A stretch of 64,000 bases of DNA, from positions 310,001-374,000 of the forward strand of contig JAJEKV010000075.1 in the NCBI GenBank assembly GCA_021234155.1, in the 5' to 3' direction. The DNA comes from Isoetes taiwanensis (Eukaryota; Streptophyta; Lycopodiopsida; Isoetales; Isoetaceae). How positions within the stretch are numbered: position 1 is the stretch's first letter; each line of letters opens with the position of its first letter. A program made the translations under genes and the position numbers. The notes under the pieces were generated by a model that worked only from the letters and a program-made list of their open reading frames with translations, searched no databases and was not told where the DNA came from. This document shows positions 1-10,310 of the stretch, one piece after another.

Positions 1-800
1 TCTGTGGCAGCGGCTTCCAGGGATTTTAGGAGTCCGTGCTGCAGCGTCAACACCCCCACTCCCGTCAAAATCGCGGTGCAAGGTCCCGCCGAAATCGACA
101 AGGAGAGGGCCTCCAAAGCGTAAACCACCGTGGGTTGCCGGGTTCTAGAAGGGTTTGGCGTTTTGGGGGCGAGACTTGGTCTGTTGCACTTGGGACCTGG
201 CGGCTGCGGCCGAGATTACGGAGCAAGGGGAACCGGCCGGGCGGAGTTTGGGCCTGTCCTCCTCCCGATGTGGCAAGTAGAAGTGGGGGCGCTTTTGCGA
301 TGGCAAGACATTCATAAATTCGCAATTAATGCATTGTGCGAAAATAAATTCTGATTTTTTTGCCAGCTGGATTCCTAATCCATCTCCAGCACACAGCCCA
401 ATTTTCGAAATTTTGAGAGGGTCTAGGGTCAAAGGGTTAGCATTAGAGCGAGTGGGACAGCGGATTGCGGAACAACCGAGCTGGCACCCTTCCCCAAGTC
501 AAACGAGGCCAGGACCTTGCAGGATCCCTCACAAGAGGGGGAGAGTCCGGACCCCAAGAGGCGGGATCAAAAAGTTCTGAGGCGCTCCTTCCCAGCGGCT
601 CCCCCTGGTTGCACGCTAATGACCACCCTCCCGGGCCCTGTTCCCCTATCCGACCGTTGGATCCTCCATTCAGGGCCCCTCTTGAAAGGCCCAAAAGATT
701 CCAGATCGGTCGGAGAACTTGTCAAACCGCTGGGTCACGAGGTTAAATCCTTGTAGAAACCGCAATGTCTTGTCGTTCCGCACCTGGGAGGCTCGAATGG
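1..800. repeat. LTR-like repeat, copy A
   Basis: GC-rich block that recurs in part at 1090-1560 and 1885-2735. Shared landmarks are the string GTCAACACCCCCACTCC near the start, a GGCAAGACATTCATAAATT box at about 302, and a later part (440-760) matching 2400-2700, including CACCCTTCCCCAAGTCAAA. The layout resembles a long terminal repeat of a retrotransposon, but no primer binding site or gag-pol reading frame is seen nearby. The open frames here are short and overlap on both strands, so none is called as a gene. Confidence 0.5.
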
Positions 801-1089
801 CAAATCGACCACCGCCAAATCTCCGGAATGGCGAAATTACCCTGGGGAGCAAGTTACAAGGTCGGTTTGCAAAAGAAAGAAAACACACCACGCCCTCCAC
901 GGCCGTTATCCCGCATCCACATCTCGTGCCAATTGACTCGGCGTGATGGAAGTGAGCTACTTTAAAGCTTCTTGGAGGTCGGTGGTGGTCTCTCGCCCCC
1001 GGAACTTGGTCCCCGGGGCATTGTCAACGTTACGAGTCCATTGGCGAGAGCCAAATCGCCCGATTCGGAGAGGGAGGTCGCCCGTCCGT

Positions 1090-1560
1090 CCCGGGGCCTT
1101 GGGGAGAGAAATTGGGGCAAGCAGCTTCCCGGGATTTTAGGGTCCGTGCTCTGGCGTCAACACCCCCACTCCATCGTCAAGTCACGCGCAAGGTCCCGCC
1201 CGACCGACAAGAGAGGGCCTCCAAAACGTAAACCCCGTGGGTTGTCGGGTTCTAGAAGGGTTTGCGTTTTGGGGGCCGAGACTTGGTGCAGTTGCACTTG
1301 GGACCTGGCCAAGAAGCCGGCCAGGAATAATCTGAACAAGGGGCCCGGCGAAGGCGAGTTTGGGCCTGTCCTCCTCCCGATGTGGCAAGTAGAAGTCGGG
1401 GGCGCTTTTGCAAAGTGGCAAGACATTCATAAATTAGCAATTAATGCATTGTACGAAAATAAATTCTGATTTTTGCTAGCTGGATTCCTAATCCATCTCC
1501 GGCCACAGACCCAATTTTCGAAATTTTAGGTGGTCTAGGTCAAAGGGTTAGCTAAGGTCA
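1090..1560. repeat. LTR-like repeat, copy B (partial)
   Basis: Diverged second copy of the first 430 bases of the window, offset by about 1117 bases. It keeps the GTCAACACCCCCACTCC motif and the AT-rich end with AATTAATGCATTGTACGAAA. The second half found in copies A and C (the 440-760 part) is absent here. Confidence 0.5.
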
Positions 1561-1639
1561 AAGGAATGGAGTTTGTGGGATCGTTGTACTTGGGGTTGAT
1601 CTTGGCTCATTTGGGCGTTATACTTGGTCTAAGATTGCA

Positions 1640-1885
1640 TTGAGAATATAAGCATCAAAACTATTAGAATGAAGATAAATGATTCTGAAAAAGCATCATA
1701 ACTACTAGAATGAAGATAAATGATTACGTAAAAGCAAAAGACTAGTGCGGGTTTGGGGGTTAGATTTGGTTGCTTGTGATGATGGTTGTGCTTGAGATCA
1801 AGGCATATGGATAGAGAGAATGCCCTTGTTCAACGGACTGCTCCCCTAAAGCTATTTGACATGGATGGCATAATTAACTTGTAAT
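1640..1885. repeat. Short local duplications between LTR-like copies
   Basis: Two copies of a 40-bp unit containing AGAATGAAGATAAATGATT lie at about 1650-1735. A 45-bp block containing TATTTGACATGGATGGCATA at 1842-1886 recurs at 2065-2108. No gene is seen. Confidence 0.5.
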
Positions 1886-2735
1886 GAATCAATTGGGGCA
1901 AGCAACTTCCTGGGAGTTTAGGGTCCCGACTCACAGCGTCAACACCCCCACTCCATGTCAAGACCGCGACGCAAGGTCCCGACCAAATCTGACAAGGAGA
2001 GGGCCTCCAAACGTAAACCACGTGACTTGCCGATTCTAGAAGGGTTTTGTTTTTGTTTTTCTCGCTCCCTAAAGCTATTTGACATGGATGGCATAACTAA
2101 CTTGTAATGGGTGGTTTTGTTTCTCGAAACAATTGTACCTTGTTGAAAGATTGCTTTCCAAGTGGAAATTTTTTAATGTGTCCGCCTTTTGTTGCCCCCG
2201 GTCAAAGACTTCGCCTTTTTCGATGCACACTCTTTTAGTTATGCATTTTATTGCATTTATGGTTCATAAATTCGTAGTTAATGCATGGCATGGAATTAAA
2301 TTATGGTTTTTGGTCAGCTGGCTTCCATGGTCATCACCGGCCTCTGAGGAAAATTTCCAAAATTTTCAGGATAAGGTCCGGACCAAGCGTTGGGGTTAGA
2401 GCGGTCCGGGCAGCCGTTGTTGGGCAAGCATGGTAGCACCCTTCCCCAAGTCAAACAAAGCGAGGACTTTGAATGGCCACCTCGGTAGGGGAGAGTCCCG
2501 TCCCGAGGAGGACCCCAAAAACGTTCTCGGGCGGCTGTCTGGCGCCGCCCCCGAGGGGATCAGTATGCTAATGAACACCCTCCGGCTTCTCGTTCCCCTA
2601 TATATCCGACCCGTTGAATCCTCCGTTCAAGGATCGGCTCGAAACAGGACCAAAAAAATCAAAGATCGGTCCGGGAGAACTGTCAAACCCTGGCGTCTGA
2701 GCGGCAGTCCCCGAGGACGGCGATTGACTTAGCTC
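1885..2735. repeat. LTR-like repeat, copy C (interrupted)
   Basis: Third copy. 1885-2040 matches the start of copies A and B, and 2220-2735 matches the later parts of copy A, with extra sequence between them. Near 2598-2606 there is a TATA-like CTATATATC followed by CCGACCCGTTGAATCCTCC. Copy A has the equivalent CTATCCGACCGTTGGATCCTC without the TATA extension. This would fit an LTR promoter (inference). Confidence 0.45.
2598..2606 (+). promoter_or_regulatory. TATA-like box in LTR-like copy C
   Basis: CTATATATC sits in a GC-rich context inside the repeat, the position expected for an LTR promoter. Function is inferred from composition only. Confidence 0.25.
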
Positions 2736-2865
2736 ATACAATTTTATTTGGTAGTAATAGAATCGGAATGTGATTATTTTGCATGCATGCCTCGGGAATT
2801 TGTTCAAATAAGCCTAGGGACAAACTTTAATGAGCATCACATTAAAAAAGATGCAAAAAAAAAAA

Positions 2866-2975
2866 AATAACGTCGCTATAACAAAATACGTCGGCGGGGG
2901 CGTCGCATGCGGCGTAAGACCGTGTTTATCTGGTTTGAAATAACGTCGCGCGCATGCGGCGTGGCGTTATCGCAT
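2866..2975. repeat. Left subterminal GC-rich repeats of the CACTA-like element
   Basis: Contains GTCGCATGCGGCG twice and several ACGTCG/CGTCGC words in an otherwise AT-rich context. These are the same words that dominate 10140-10310 at the other end. In known CACTA elements, subterminal repeats bind the TNPA-type protein (established for En/Spm); that role is inferred here. Confidence 0.55.
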
Positions 2976-3149
2976 CGGCGGCTACGTAATATTTTGAACC
3001 AGCGGGCGACGGCTTTTCCGGAACTTCTTTTTGCCCTACTTCTTCGAGGTTCTTGGGCGATCCGCGGCGCTAGTACCCTGATCTACCTGCAAGCAACTAT
3101 TCTAAGGTTAGTATATCATGTTTTTTAGATTGAATAGGTTTTTTGGATT

Positions 3150-3960
3150 GAATGGTGCATGCCCAACCTTCCTCTTTTTTTGGTTTCCTTTCCTTCCTCT
3201 TCTTCTTTGTTCTTGATTTTTTTTCTTCCCATTCTTCCATGCCTCATTCATTCTTCCTCCTTCTTTCTTCCTCATGCCTCATTTCTTCCTCCTTCTTCCA
3301 TGCTTCATTCTTTCCTCATTCTTTCTTCCCATATTTCTTCTTTCCTCATTTCTTTCTCATTCTTTCTTCCTCATTCTTTCTCATTTCTTTCTTCCTCATG
3401 CTTTCTCATTCTTCATTCCTCACTCTTTCTCATTCTTCCTCATTCTTTCTCATTTCTTGCTTTCTCATTTCTTTCTCATGCTTTCTCATTTCTTTCTCAT
3501 TTCTTTCTCATGCTTTCTCATTTGTTTCTCATTTCCATTCTTTCTCATGCTTTCTCATTCCTCATTCTTTCCCCTCCCTTCCCTCATTTCTTTCTTCTCT
3601 TCCCTTCCTTATTCTTCATTTTTTTTCATTTCTTATTCTTCATTCTTTTTAATTTCATTCTTCATTTGTTTCTTATTCTTCACATTTCTTCCTCACTTTC
3701 CATTCGATCATTTTCTTTCCCTTCCCTTATTTCTTCCTTCCATTCTATTCCCTTCCCTTCTCTTATTTCCTCTTATTTTTCTTCATTCTTTCTTGTTTCT
3801 TCTCTTATTTCTTCTCTATTCTATCCTTATTTCTTTCCTTCTATTCTCTTATTTCTTTCTCTTGTTTTATTTCTATCTCTTGTTTTCTATCCCCCCCCCC
3901 TTTTTTCCTTTCTTTCTTCTTCGATCTTTTTCTTCTTTGTTCTTATTCTTCTAATGCTTT
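3150..3960 (+). repeat. 800-base polypyrimidine tract in a putative 5' intron
   Basis: The plus strand is almost entirely C and T, built from imperfect TTCTTTCTCATT and CTTCCTCATT units. Open frames here are low-complexity Ser/Phe/Leu strings and are not real genes. The tract is bracketed by a donor-like AAG|GTTAGTA at 3106/3107 and an acceptor-like TTGCAG|C at 3976/3977. It would therefore form most of one intron upstream of the kinase-like gene (inference). Confidence 0.7.
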
Positions 3961-3976
3961 GTTACTTCTGTTGCAG

Positions 3977-4029
3977 CTTTCTATTACGATTTGGACCCGA
4001 CAGGATCTTGTACACGCGTCCTTATTTTG
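3977..4029 (+). other. Putative 5' UTR exon of the kinase-like gene
   Basis: A 53-base block lies between a strong acceptor (pyrimidine tract then TTGCAG) and a consensus donor (TTTTG|GTAAGT). A further acceptor TTTGTTTGTAG at 5065 precedes the first ATG of the kinase-like frame at 5074. Together with a possible first exon ending at 3106, this gives a spliced leader. It is inferred from splice consensus only. Confidence 0.35.
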
Positions 4030-4087
4030 GTAAGTAATTGATTGCACTTGCATTTTATTTTTATAGTTTTAAGTAGGTTAAAAAAAT

Positions 4088-4435
4088 TGATGGAGTGGCT
4101 TGTTCAAGGGCACGGGTCGGCTCCACCTAGAGTGGGGAGGACCATGTACCCGGTGGCTTGTTCAAGGGCACGGTCGGCTCCACCTAGAGTGGAGAGGACC
4201 ACGTACCCGGGTTCAAGTCCACTTCCAGTTCCACTTGTTATTTTTTAGGTTTAAAATAAAATTGTAGTGGCTTGTTCAAGGGCACGGTCGGCTCCACCTT
4301 GCGTGGAGAGGACTAGGTGTCCGGGTCCAAGTCCACTTTTCTTCTCATTCTTAGGTAGATGTGGCTACGGCAAGGACATGGTCGGCTCCACCGCGAGTGG
4401 GGAGGACCAGGTGTTCGGGCCTTAGTTCACGTTTA
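4088..4435 (+). repeat. Four tandem units with tRNA B-box-like motif
   Basis: Units start near 4095, 4152, 4266 and 4360. Each contains TGGCTTGTTCAAGGGCACGG (diverged in the last), GTCGGCTCCACC, and a GTGGAGAGGAC core. Two units end in GGTTCAAGTCC or GGGTCCAAGTCC; the first matches the RNA polymerase III B-box consensus GWTCRANNC. No clear A box or tRNA cloverleaf could be folded. This may be a tRNA-derived SINE head that was tandemly amplified inside the transposon intron. Confidence 0.5.
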
Positions 4436-5065
4436 TTGTCAGTTTTAGCTAGAGGTAGCTAGGGCTAGGTTAAGTTAACAGTAACTGGATGATTCCCTTC
4501 ACACCCGTGCTAGTTAAAAAAAAATAGGTTAGGCTAACTTAATGTAGTACTAATTCGCACTAAAAGCTTTGGTAAAAAAATAACTTAACTAATTAACTAA
4601 ATTATTTCGAACATGTCTAGTTAAGTTAGCCAAAGGCATAAAAAATTATATGTACAATTAACTAAACTTAAAGTGACCTCTATAGTGCTAATTTCTAATT
4701 TAGTTAATTTTTAGTTAATTTTGCTAACTAATCCGAACAAGGTGCGAAGATAAGTTTAGGTAGTGTTTTTGGTTAAAAAAGTTAACTAAATTTCGGGACT
4801 ATCTGCTAACTAATTAACTAGTAATACGAATGTAAATTGACCGTGGGTCTGAATACCCTAATCTAACCTATTTAGTTTTTCTTGTTTCTTCTTCCTTTTT
4901 TTCTTGCTTTTGGGACCGGGGGGATAGGATAAGGTATTAGTCGCCATAGGGCGTGTTATAAGTAATGATTATATGGTCTGCATACATGTTTGATATTGTC
5001 GTATTATGTTGCATTTACTTTGTGCATGCTTGGCTTTTGTATTCATTATTTTGTTTTGTTTGTAG
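4436..5065. other. AT-rich intron-like spacer
   Basis: No coding signal. It holds many TTAACTA/TAGTTAA words in both orientations (4540-4810). It lies between the donor at 4030 and the acceptor at 5065 and is read as an intron of the kinase-like gene. Confidence 0.4.
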
Positions 5066-6560
5066 GCATAAAAATGGCCTCAGTAAGGACAGAGATGCTT
5101 AGTGAAATTAGGCGCATCCTCATCAATCAAATATGCGCACAGACCGACCCGGAACGACATATGCAAACTGATGATCGAATTAACCGTTTTGTAGCATCAG
5201 TTGAGAAAGAATGTCGGTCTGAATTATGTGGGAGGTGGCCAGAGCATGAGTCTGAGTTGGAAGATATGATGAGAAAGAACTTAAAGTCTTGGGTTTGCAA
5301 TCCTGAGCCAGAATTGAGGATGCTACTTAAGTATAAAGTGCCACTTATGAGCCCCTATGCTGAGGCATACGTGGGACGATGGGCTAATTAAAAAAGCCGA
5401 AGTGCAAAGGTCCGACGCAAAAGATCACAAGATGGCCAATGCTTGTCTCAAAGATGAACAGGTGAAGGAGTTAGATAGTCTTATCCATGGTGGGAGCTCT
5501 ATTGGTGCAGGGGCTAGATTATCATTACATGCTCATGATAAATGTGCTGCATTTATTGACAAAGACATTCCCCGTGGATGCTTTGTTGGAGTTGTAAAGT
5601 GCATTGGTAGTAAACAAGACTGCCAGATATACCAAATCCAGATCTTGGGAACCCTGTACTTTAATCAAGATGATTATTATACTGGCATTGTGTGGAGAGG
5701 CCAAGATAGAGCTGCATCATGGTTGTTGGCTGACAAGTATATCCGTTTCAAGAGCCCAAGTCCAGCATTGGCCACACCCCTTGGACTTGCCCCTGAGGTC
5801 TTTTGTGGAGATGAGCCACAGGGACCAATGGTAGTCTTGCCATTCATGAATGGAGGAACCTTTGCAGAATTACTTGACCATCTTCCGAGCCAATTCTCTT
5901 CTTATAGGAGATGGTCAAATGCAATGCATAGTGCTCCAAGAAGGGCTGATATGAAGATAAGTGCGGAGTGGAAAGCCAAAATGAGACTCGTGTATAAGTA
6001 CGTCCCAGAAATAGCTCTCGCTCTTGCAGAAGGAGTCTATGCCATCCACGCTCCAGGTTGGACACACACAAAGCTCAATTGCAAAAGGCTCAAACTCCAT
6101 TTTGATGACTCCCTTACAAATGTGTGGGTGGCTATTGGTGATTGGGACATGGCCCTCTGTTTTTTTTGCAAGGAGCGAATGCCCAAATTGAAGAGCCGTT
6201 ATACACTACAAGATGGAACGGTGCGATATCCTTGGTGGGAGAAGAGAGTTTTTACACCATCATCAGATGACCAAGCATCATGGGGGCATGAGATATCTGA
6301 CATATATTCCCTGGGCTACATTTACGAGATGCTCCTTGATTTTGTCCAGGCAATGCGGCTTATGGGGTTGTGTGTTGAGATAAACCCAACCCAATAGATA
6401 CTCTAGCACATTGGACATCATCCAACATATGAAGGTCCAAATGATGATGGATAGAGAGCTGGTGCACATGGATCGCCCATCTATTGCTCGCGTCGTCGAT
6501 GTGTTCAAAAACAAAGGGGCTTTCTTCCGATATAGTTGTGAGAGAGAGAGCGACATATGA
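5066..6560 (+). pseudogene. Protein-kinase-like gene (pseudokinase) inside the CACTA-like element, frameshifted
   Basis: The reading frame starts at ATG 5074 (MASVRTEM...), just after an acceptor at 5065. It shifts frame near 5368-5392, runs to 6397, and shifts again at about 6383-6395 to end at 6560. The C-lobe is kinase-like. There is a hinge-like VVLPFMNGGTFAELLDHL, then a helix with LALAEGVYAIH. GWTHTKLNCKRLKLHF stands where HRDLKxxNILL is expected, and IGDWDMAL where DFG is expected. SDIYSLGYIYEMLL matches the DVYSxGVxxxEML helix, and DRPSIARVVDVF matches the terminal RPS helix. The catalytic Asp and Mg-binding Asn are replaced and DFG reads DWD, so activity is unlikely. The N-lobe is not clearly recognisable. 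Two frameshifts argue for decay, unless they are sequence errors or unrecognised introns. Confidence 0.6.
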
Positions 6561-6769
6561 AGTGTGGTGATCCACTTGAGATGGCTAAGCTACTTTTGTT
6601 AAATGCTTGCAAGAAGTGATTAATATAATTTTGTCTTCCTATTTGAGGCTTGTTGCAACCAATAAATGTTTTTATTCAAAATTACTAATGAAAAAGTAAT
6701 TTATTAATCAAAAAAAAATTATTATTAATGGTAAATAAATTATTAATCATAACTTGTAGATAAAGTGTC

Positions 6770-7060
6770 GCTACTGACGCGTCAAACCCTAGGTTTTGTG
6801 CTACATCATCAAACCCTAGATTGTAAATGCCATGTGGCACAATCTAGGGTTTGATGATGTGGCACACTAAGCTAGGGTTTGATGACATGGCACTTACTAT
6901 GATGTGGCAATAGGAAGTCGCGACGTGACACAACCTAGGGTTTGATGATGTGCCACACGCAACGTAGGGTTTCATGATGTGGCACTAAAAATGCCACGTG
7001 GGATAATTTAGGGTTCGGTGTATGACATGATACATGGCCTGATAATATGGCAACCTAGAG
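6770..7060. repeat. Repeat array with telobox motifs
   Basis: About eight copies of a 22-30-base unit of the form CTAGGGTTTGATGATGTGGCAC occur, some inverted (CATCATCAAACCCTAG). The AAACCCTA/TAGGGTTT core equals the plant telomere repeat and the telo-box seen in some plant promoters. It lies between the kinase-like gene and the TNPA-like gene, both read rightward, so it could be a regulatory or subterminal array. Function is inferred. Confidence 0.6.
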
Positions 7061-7208
7061 TTCGATATGCACCCCATACATATATACGAGATACTTTTCT
7101 AATATAAATAAGAAGATAAGAATATAAATTTAGGTATTTATTCAAAGACACTTGTTCAAAGCTTTTCTCTCGCTAATTCTCGTTATGTTCAAATTAATAT
7201 ATATAGTC

Positions 7209-7349
7209 ATGGCGGAGGCTCAATTCTTAGCGGTTTTCCTCATTGTGGCCCTCTTTCTGCTGATGCAATATTCATGGCGTTATGCGTCTCCCCCTCCGCC
7301 CGGTCAAGGCGGTCAAAGATCGGATAGAAGTCCGCCGGGGGCTCATTAG
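7209..7349 (+). CDS. Small ORF with one membrane segment (uncertain)
   Basis: A 46-residue frame beginning MAEAQFLAVFLIVALF has one strongly hydrophobic stretch (residues 5-20) and then a Pro/Gly/Arg-rich tail. It lies just upstream of the TNPA-like gene inside the transposon. I recognise no family. It may be chance, an upstream ORF, or a first exon of the next gene. There is no clear donor at its end. Confidence 0.2.
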   Translation: MAEAQFLAVFLIVALFLLMQYSWRYASPPPPGQGGQRSDRSPPGAH

Positions 7350-7467
7350 TGGCACATTTCGAACCATGAAAATACTATCATTCTATTATTGCAACCAATA
7401 TCATTCATGGTTATCAAATGTTTCTCTCACAATTTCTTTTGATCTAGGTGTGCTCTTTTTCTCGGCG

Positions 7468-9580
7468 ATGAATAGAGGTAATCGCAATCGTACGGAGAAT
7501 GAGCAAGGCGAAGGTAAGTATTTATATAGTTTTTATTATAAAATTTACCCTCTAATTAGGTATGTGAGTTTATGCATGGAGTTTTAATTTGTTGTGTAGA
7601 GGAAAGGGGCGAGTTTAGAGAAAATAGGAGGAGGACTCCACGAGGTAGGGGCAATCGTCTTTGATGTTCCTCCAAGACGCCAACCTCCACCTATCACTAC
7701 ACCAGCAGGTTTGGGTATTAAGATAGCTTTTTATAAAAATAATAAATAAATGAATTGTTTTTTGCATGATATTTGTGCTTCTGCAGCTCCTCCGCCGCTC
7801 CCCGCCTTCCTCGCAAACATGTCTCCCGCCGAGAGAGACCAAATTGCAGCATATTTTGCCTCTTTGACACCAACGCCCGGTTAAATGACCTCCCCGCTCC
7901 TATTCCCCAACGACATAGTGTTGATTATCGGCCCACCGTTCTCGCGAGAATATTGAGAACGCTAGACGTAGTATGGACTCCCGTTCTAGGCAAGAGACGG
8001 GAATAGATTTTTCTAATGCAAGGAACTTGGAGGAAGATTTCAACAGGTAAATATATATCCACTACGTACCAAACATTTCTTTGGTTGCAGCATGTTAAAG
8101 ATGCTCATTCTCTCATTACTTCCCAGGTCAAGAAGTAGTGGAGCAACGGACTCACAACGTTCAAGATCACGACGATCATCACAGGGTTCGGGATCCGAAG
8201 AACATGGTCGCCGCCGCTGACTTGGAGAGGGAAGGATCCCGACGACGCCCACGTGTCAAGAAGAAGCGTCCATTTAAGCTTTGTTTTAGACACGTAAGTC
8301 TGCGGGTGATTTGGCCCCGAATATACCCGACTATCATATTAATAATAATTTTTTGATGTAAGTTATGTGAACATATTATTTAAGATATCAACCTTAAATA
8401 TTAGTACTTTGTCATCTAAATTTGTTGTTTTGTTCATTCTCTTCACTTAGAATACATTGTAAAGTGCTCAAAAGGTTCTTAATCGGGACGGGATATGTAT
8501 ATTGACGGTGAACATAAACACGCTTTTTATATACCCACCATTTATGCTTCAGGGGACGCTCTTCCTAAGAAGGATGATGAGGGAAGTGTCTTTATACTAC
8601 TACGAGGGACGTTGTCACAAATAATATCTCTCGTTTATGGCCTCCCCACGGTATAGGGAGTGGCACAGCGCTTATGACCAACGCAAAAATAGAGAGCGTC
8701 AAAAATAAAATGAAACAGAAGTTTCCCGAGATAGAAAAAGCAAAGGCGTTTAACTGGAAGAAGCTCACTTCGATGATGGGCGAGCTTATACGAAAAAGGA
8801 GGTACATGACCTAGTCATAGTCTTGTTTTTATTATTTTGATATTGCGTTGATCTATCGATTTATGTCAAAGGCACCATGTGGTCAAGGAACTGAAGCAGA
8901 CTTGCGAAAAAGAAGGAGGCGATTGGTCAAAAGTCCCTAAACCACTTATTTCTTATTTTTTTTGTCATTCGTTCACTTTAACTTGTGATAATGTTGTGTG
9001 CCTTGCAATCAGATTGCATTCGAACGTGCAAAGGATCCAGAAAGCAAACATAGAGCTCGGACCGACAAAGCAACTAAAAGCACGCGAAAGCCGTCTCATT
9101 TGGGCTCCGGCGGTCGAAAAGGGTTTTTCCATAGATTCGTAAGAGCTATATTAGTTCACATTAATTTTAATAAGAACTTTAAATGTCACTAGCTAATACT
9201 CGTTATATTGTCATAGGAACATCTATACGGGTTTGCCCCTAACAAGCAGCACGTACAAGTAGCCACGGAACGTGGAGCTGTTTATCTGTATCAACAGTTA
9301 TACGACGAGGGAACTCTCCCACTTCGCGGGAATGCGGGGGTGCGTTGTAGAAAATTATTATAATTCTATGAACTACATTAACGCCATATTCTTTTGGTTT
9401 TTATAGGAAGCAGTGGCGGATATGAATGAAGGTCTAGAGCATGACATGGGGCTCGGGGGCGGCGAGGGATCTGCAAACATTGCTGGAGAGCCATCCAATC
9501 GCAACCGTGCGGCTGACGGTTCGAGGCGTCCTCTAACTACGTACTCGGATGACTACTCCACTGAATCTGAGAGAGATTAG
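7468..9580 (+). pseudogene. TNPA/Ptta-like transposase-associated gene (En/Spm type), multi-exon, damaged
   Basis: Exons inferred from GT-AG sites: 7468-7513, 7600-7708, 7787-8046, 8127-8293, 8451-8801, 8872-about 8935, 9013-9138, 9217-9339 and 9407-9580. The start codes for MNRGNRNRTENEQ. The middle is rich in Arg/Ser and Pro. Later exons encode KNKMKQKFPEIEKAKAFNWK, IAFERAKDPESKHRARTDKA with GSGGRKGF, then EHLYGFAPNKQHVQVATERG. The last exon is acidic and ends YSDDYSTESERD. This organisation fits the plant transposase Ptta/En/Spm family (PF03004-like), which binds element ends in En/Spm. Exons near 7660, 7870 and 8210 need frame changes to be joined, so the gene is probably inactive. It lies in the same orientation as the kinase-like gene. 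Confidence 0.55.
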
Positions 9581-9618
9581 CTCTAGGCTAAAAGGGTGGA
9601 TACTCCTCTTAACGAGTC

Positions 9619-9765
9619 TTTTGTGATTATTTAAAAATATAAATACAATTCACTTTTGTGATTATTTAAAAATATAAATATAAAAATAATTTTGTGACTA
9701 TTTAAAAATATGAATATAAAAACACTTTTGTGATTATTTAAAAATATTTTTATATTTATATTTTT
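9619..9765. repeat. Four AT-rich tandem units
   Basis: About four copies of a 34-37-base unit, CTTTTGTGATTATTTAAAAATATAAATA..., follow the stop codon of the TNPA-like gene. Confidence 0.75.
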
Positions 9766-9789
9766 TATATAAATATATTTTTTATTTTT

Positions 9790-10310
9790 ATTTTTTTCCC
9801 CTACACGTCGCATGCGACGTATCCACGTGGCTTTTTTTTGCCACGTGGCTTTTCTATACGCGGATTTTCGAATTTTCCACGTGTATATTCCACGCCACGT
9901 ATATTCGCACGCGTCGCCACGCGTATATTCCACGCATATATCGCATCGCGGCTTTTCCACGCGCACGCGTGTATATTCCACGTGTATATTCCACGCGTAT
10001 CCACGTTTCCGTTCTGTCACGTCGCATGCGACGATACACGGCGTTTTTACAAAGACGCCAGCGTGGATTTTGTTGATGTTCCACGTGTATATTCCACGTA
10101 TATTCCACGCGTGTATTTTCACGCGTGTCACGCATGCATGCGACGCCTGCGCGACGTCTCGTATCGCGTCTGCGACGCGTCTGCGCTGACGCTCGCCAAC
10201 GTCGCATGCGGCGACGTCGCATGCGACGGCGTGTTTAAACGACGTCTGGCGGCGATGTCTGCGCGACGCCGTCAGACGTCGCGCAGACGTCGCTATAGAC
10301 GTCGCTAAAT
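9790..10310. repeat. Right subterminal repeats of the CACTA-like element
   Basis: 9830-10130 holds about ten copies of CCACGTGTATATTCCACGCG-type units. 10140-10310 holds ACGTCGCATGCGACG palindromes and GCGACGTC words. The region is far more GC-rich than its surroundings, and ORFs across it are repeat translations (TRGIYTWNI...). It ends 18 bases from the transposon terminus. Confidence 0.7.

Noticed and set aside
3152..4037. Long plus-strand ORFs of 166-292 residues
   Set aside because: They are translations of a C/T-rich repeat (Ser/Phe/Leu strings) in all three frames; no protein family.
4088..4435. Tandem tRNA genes
   Set aside because: B box present in some units, but the T stem does not pair and no A box with the right spacing is present.
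5500..5600. A SET-like motif (AFIDKDIPRGCFVG) in the kinase-like gene N-terminal region
   Set aside because: Similarity is limited to a few residues with no other SET motif; not enough to call a domain.
9631..10308. ORFs rich in TRGIYTWNI or FHVYIPRV on both strands
   Set aside because: They come from the CCACGTGTATATTCC subterminal array and are open on both strands because of composition.
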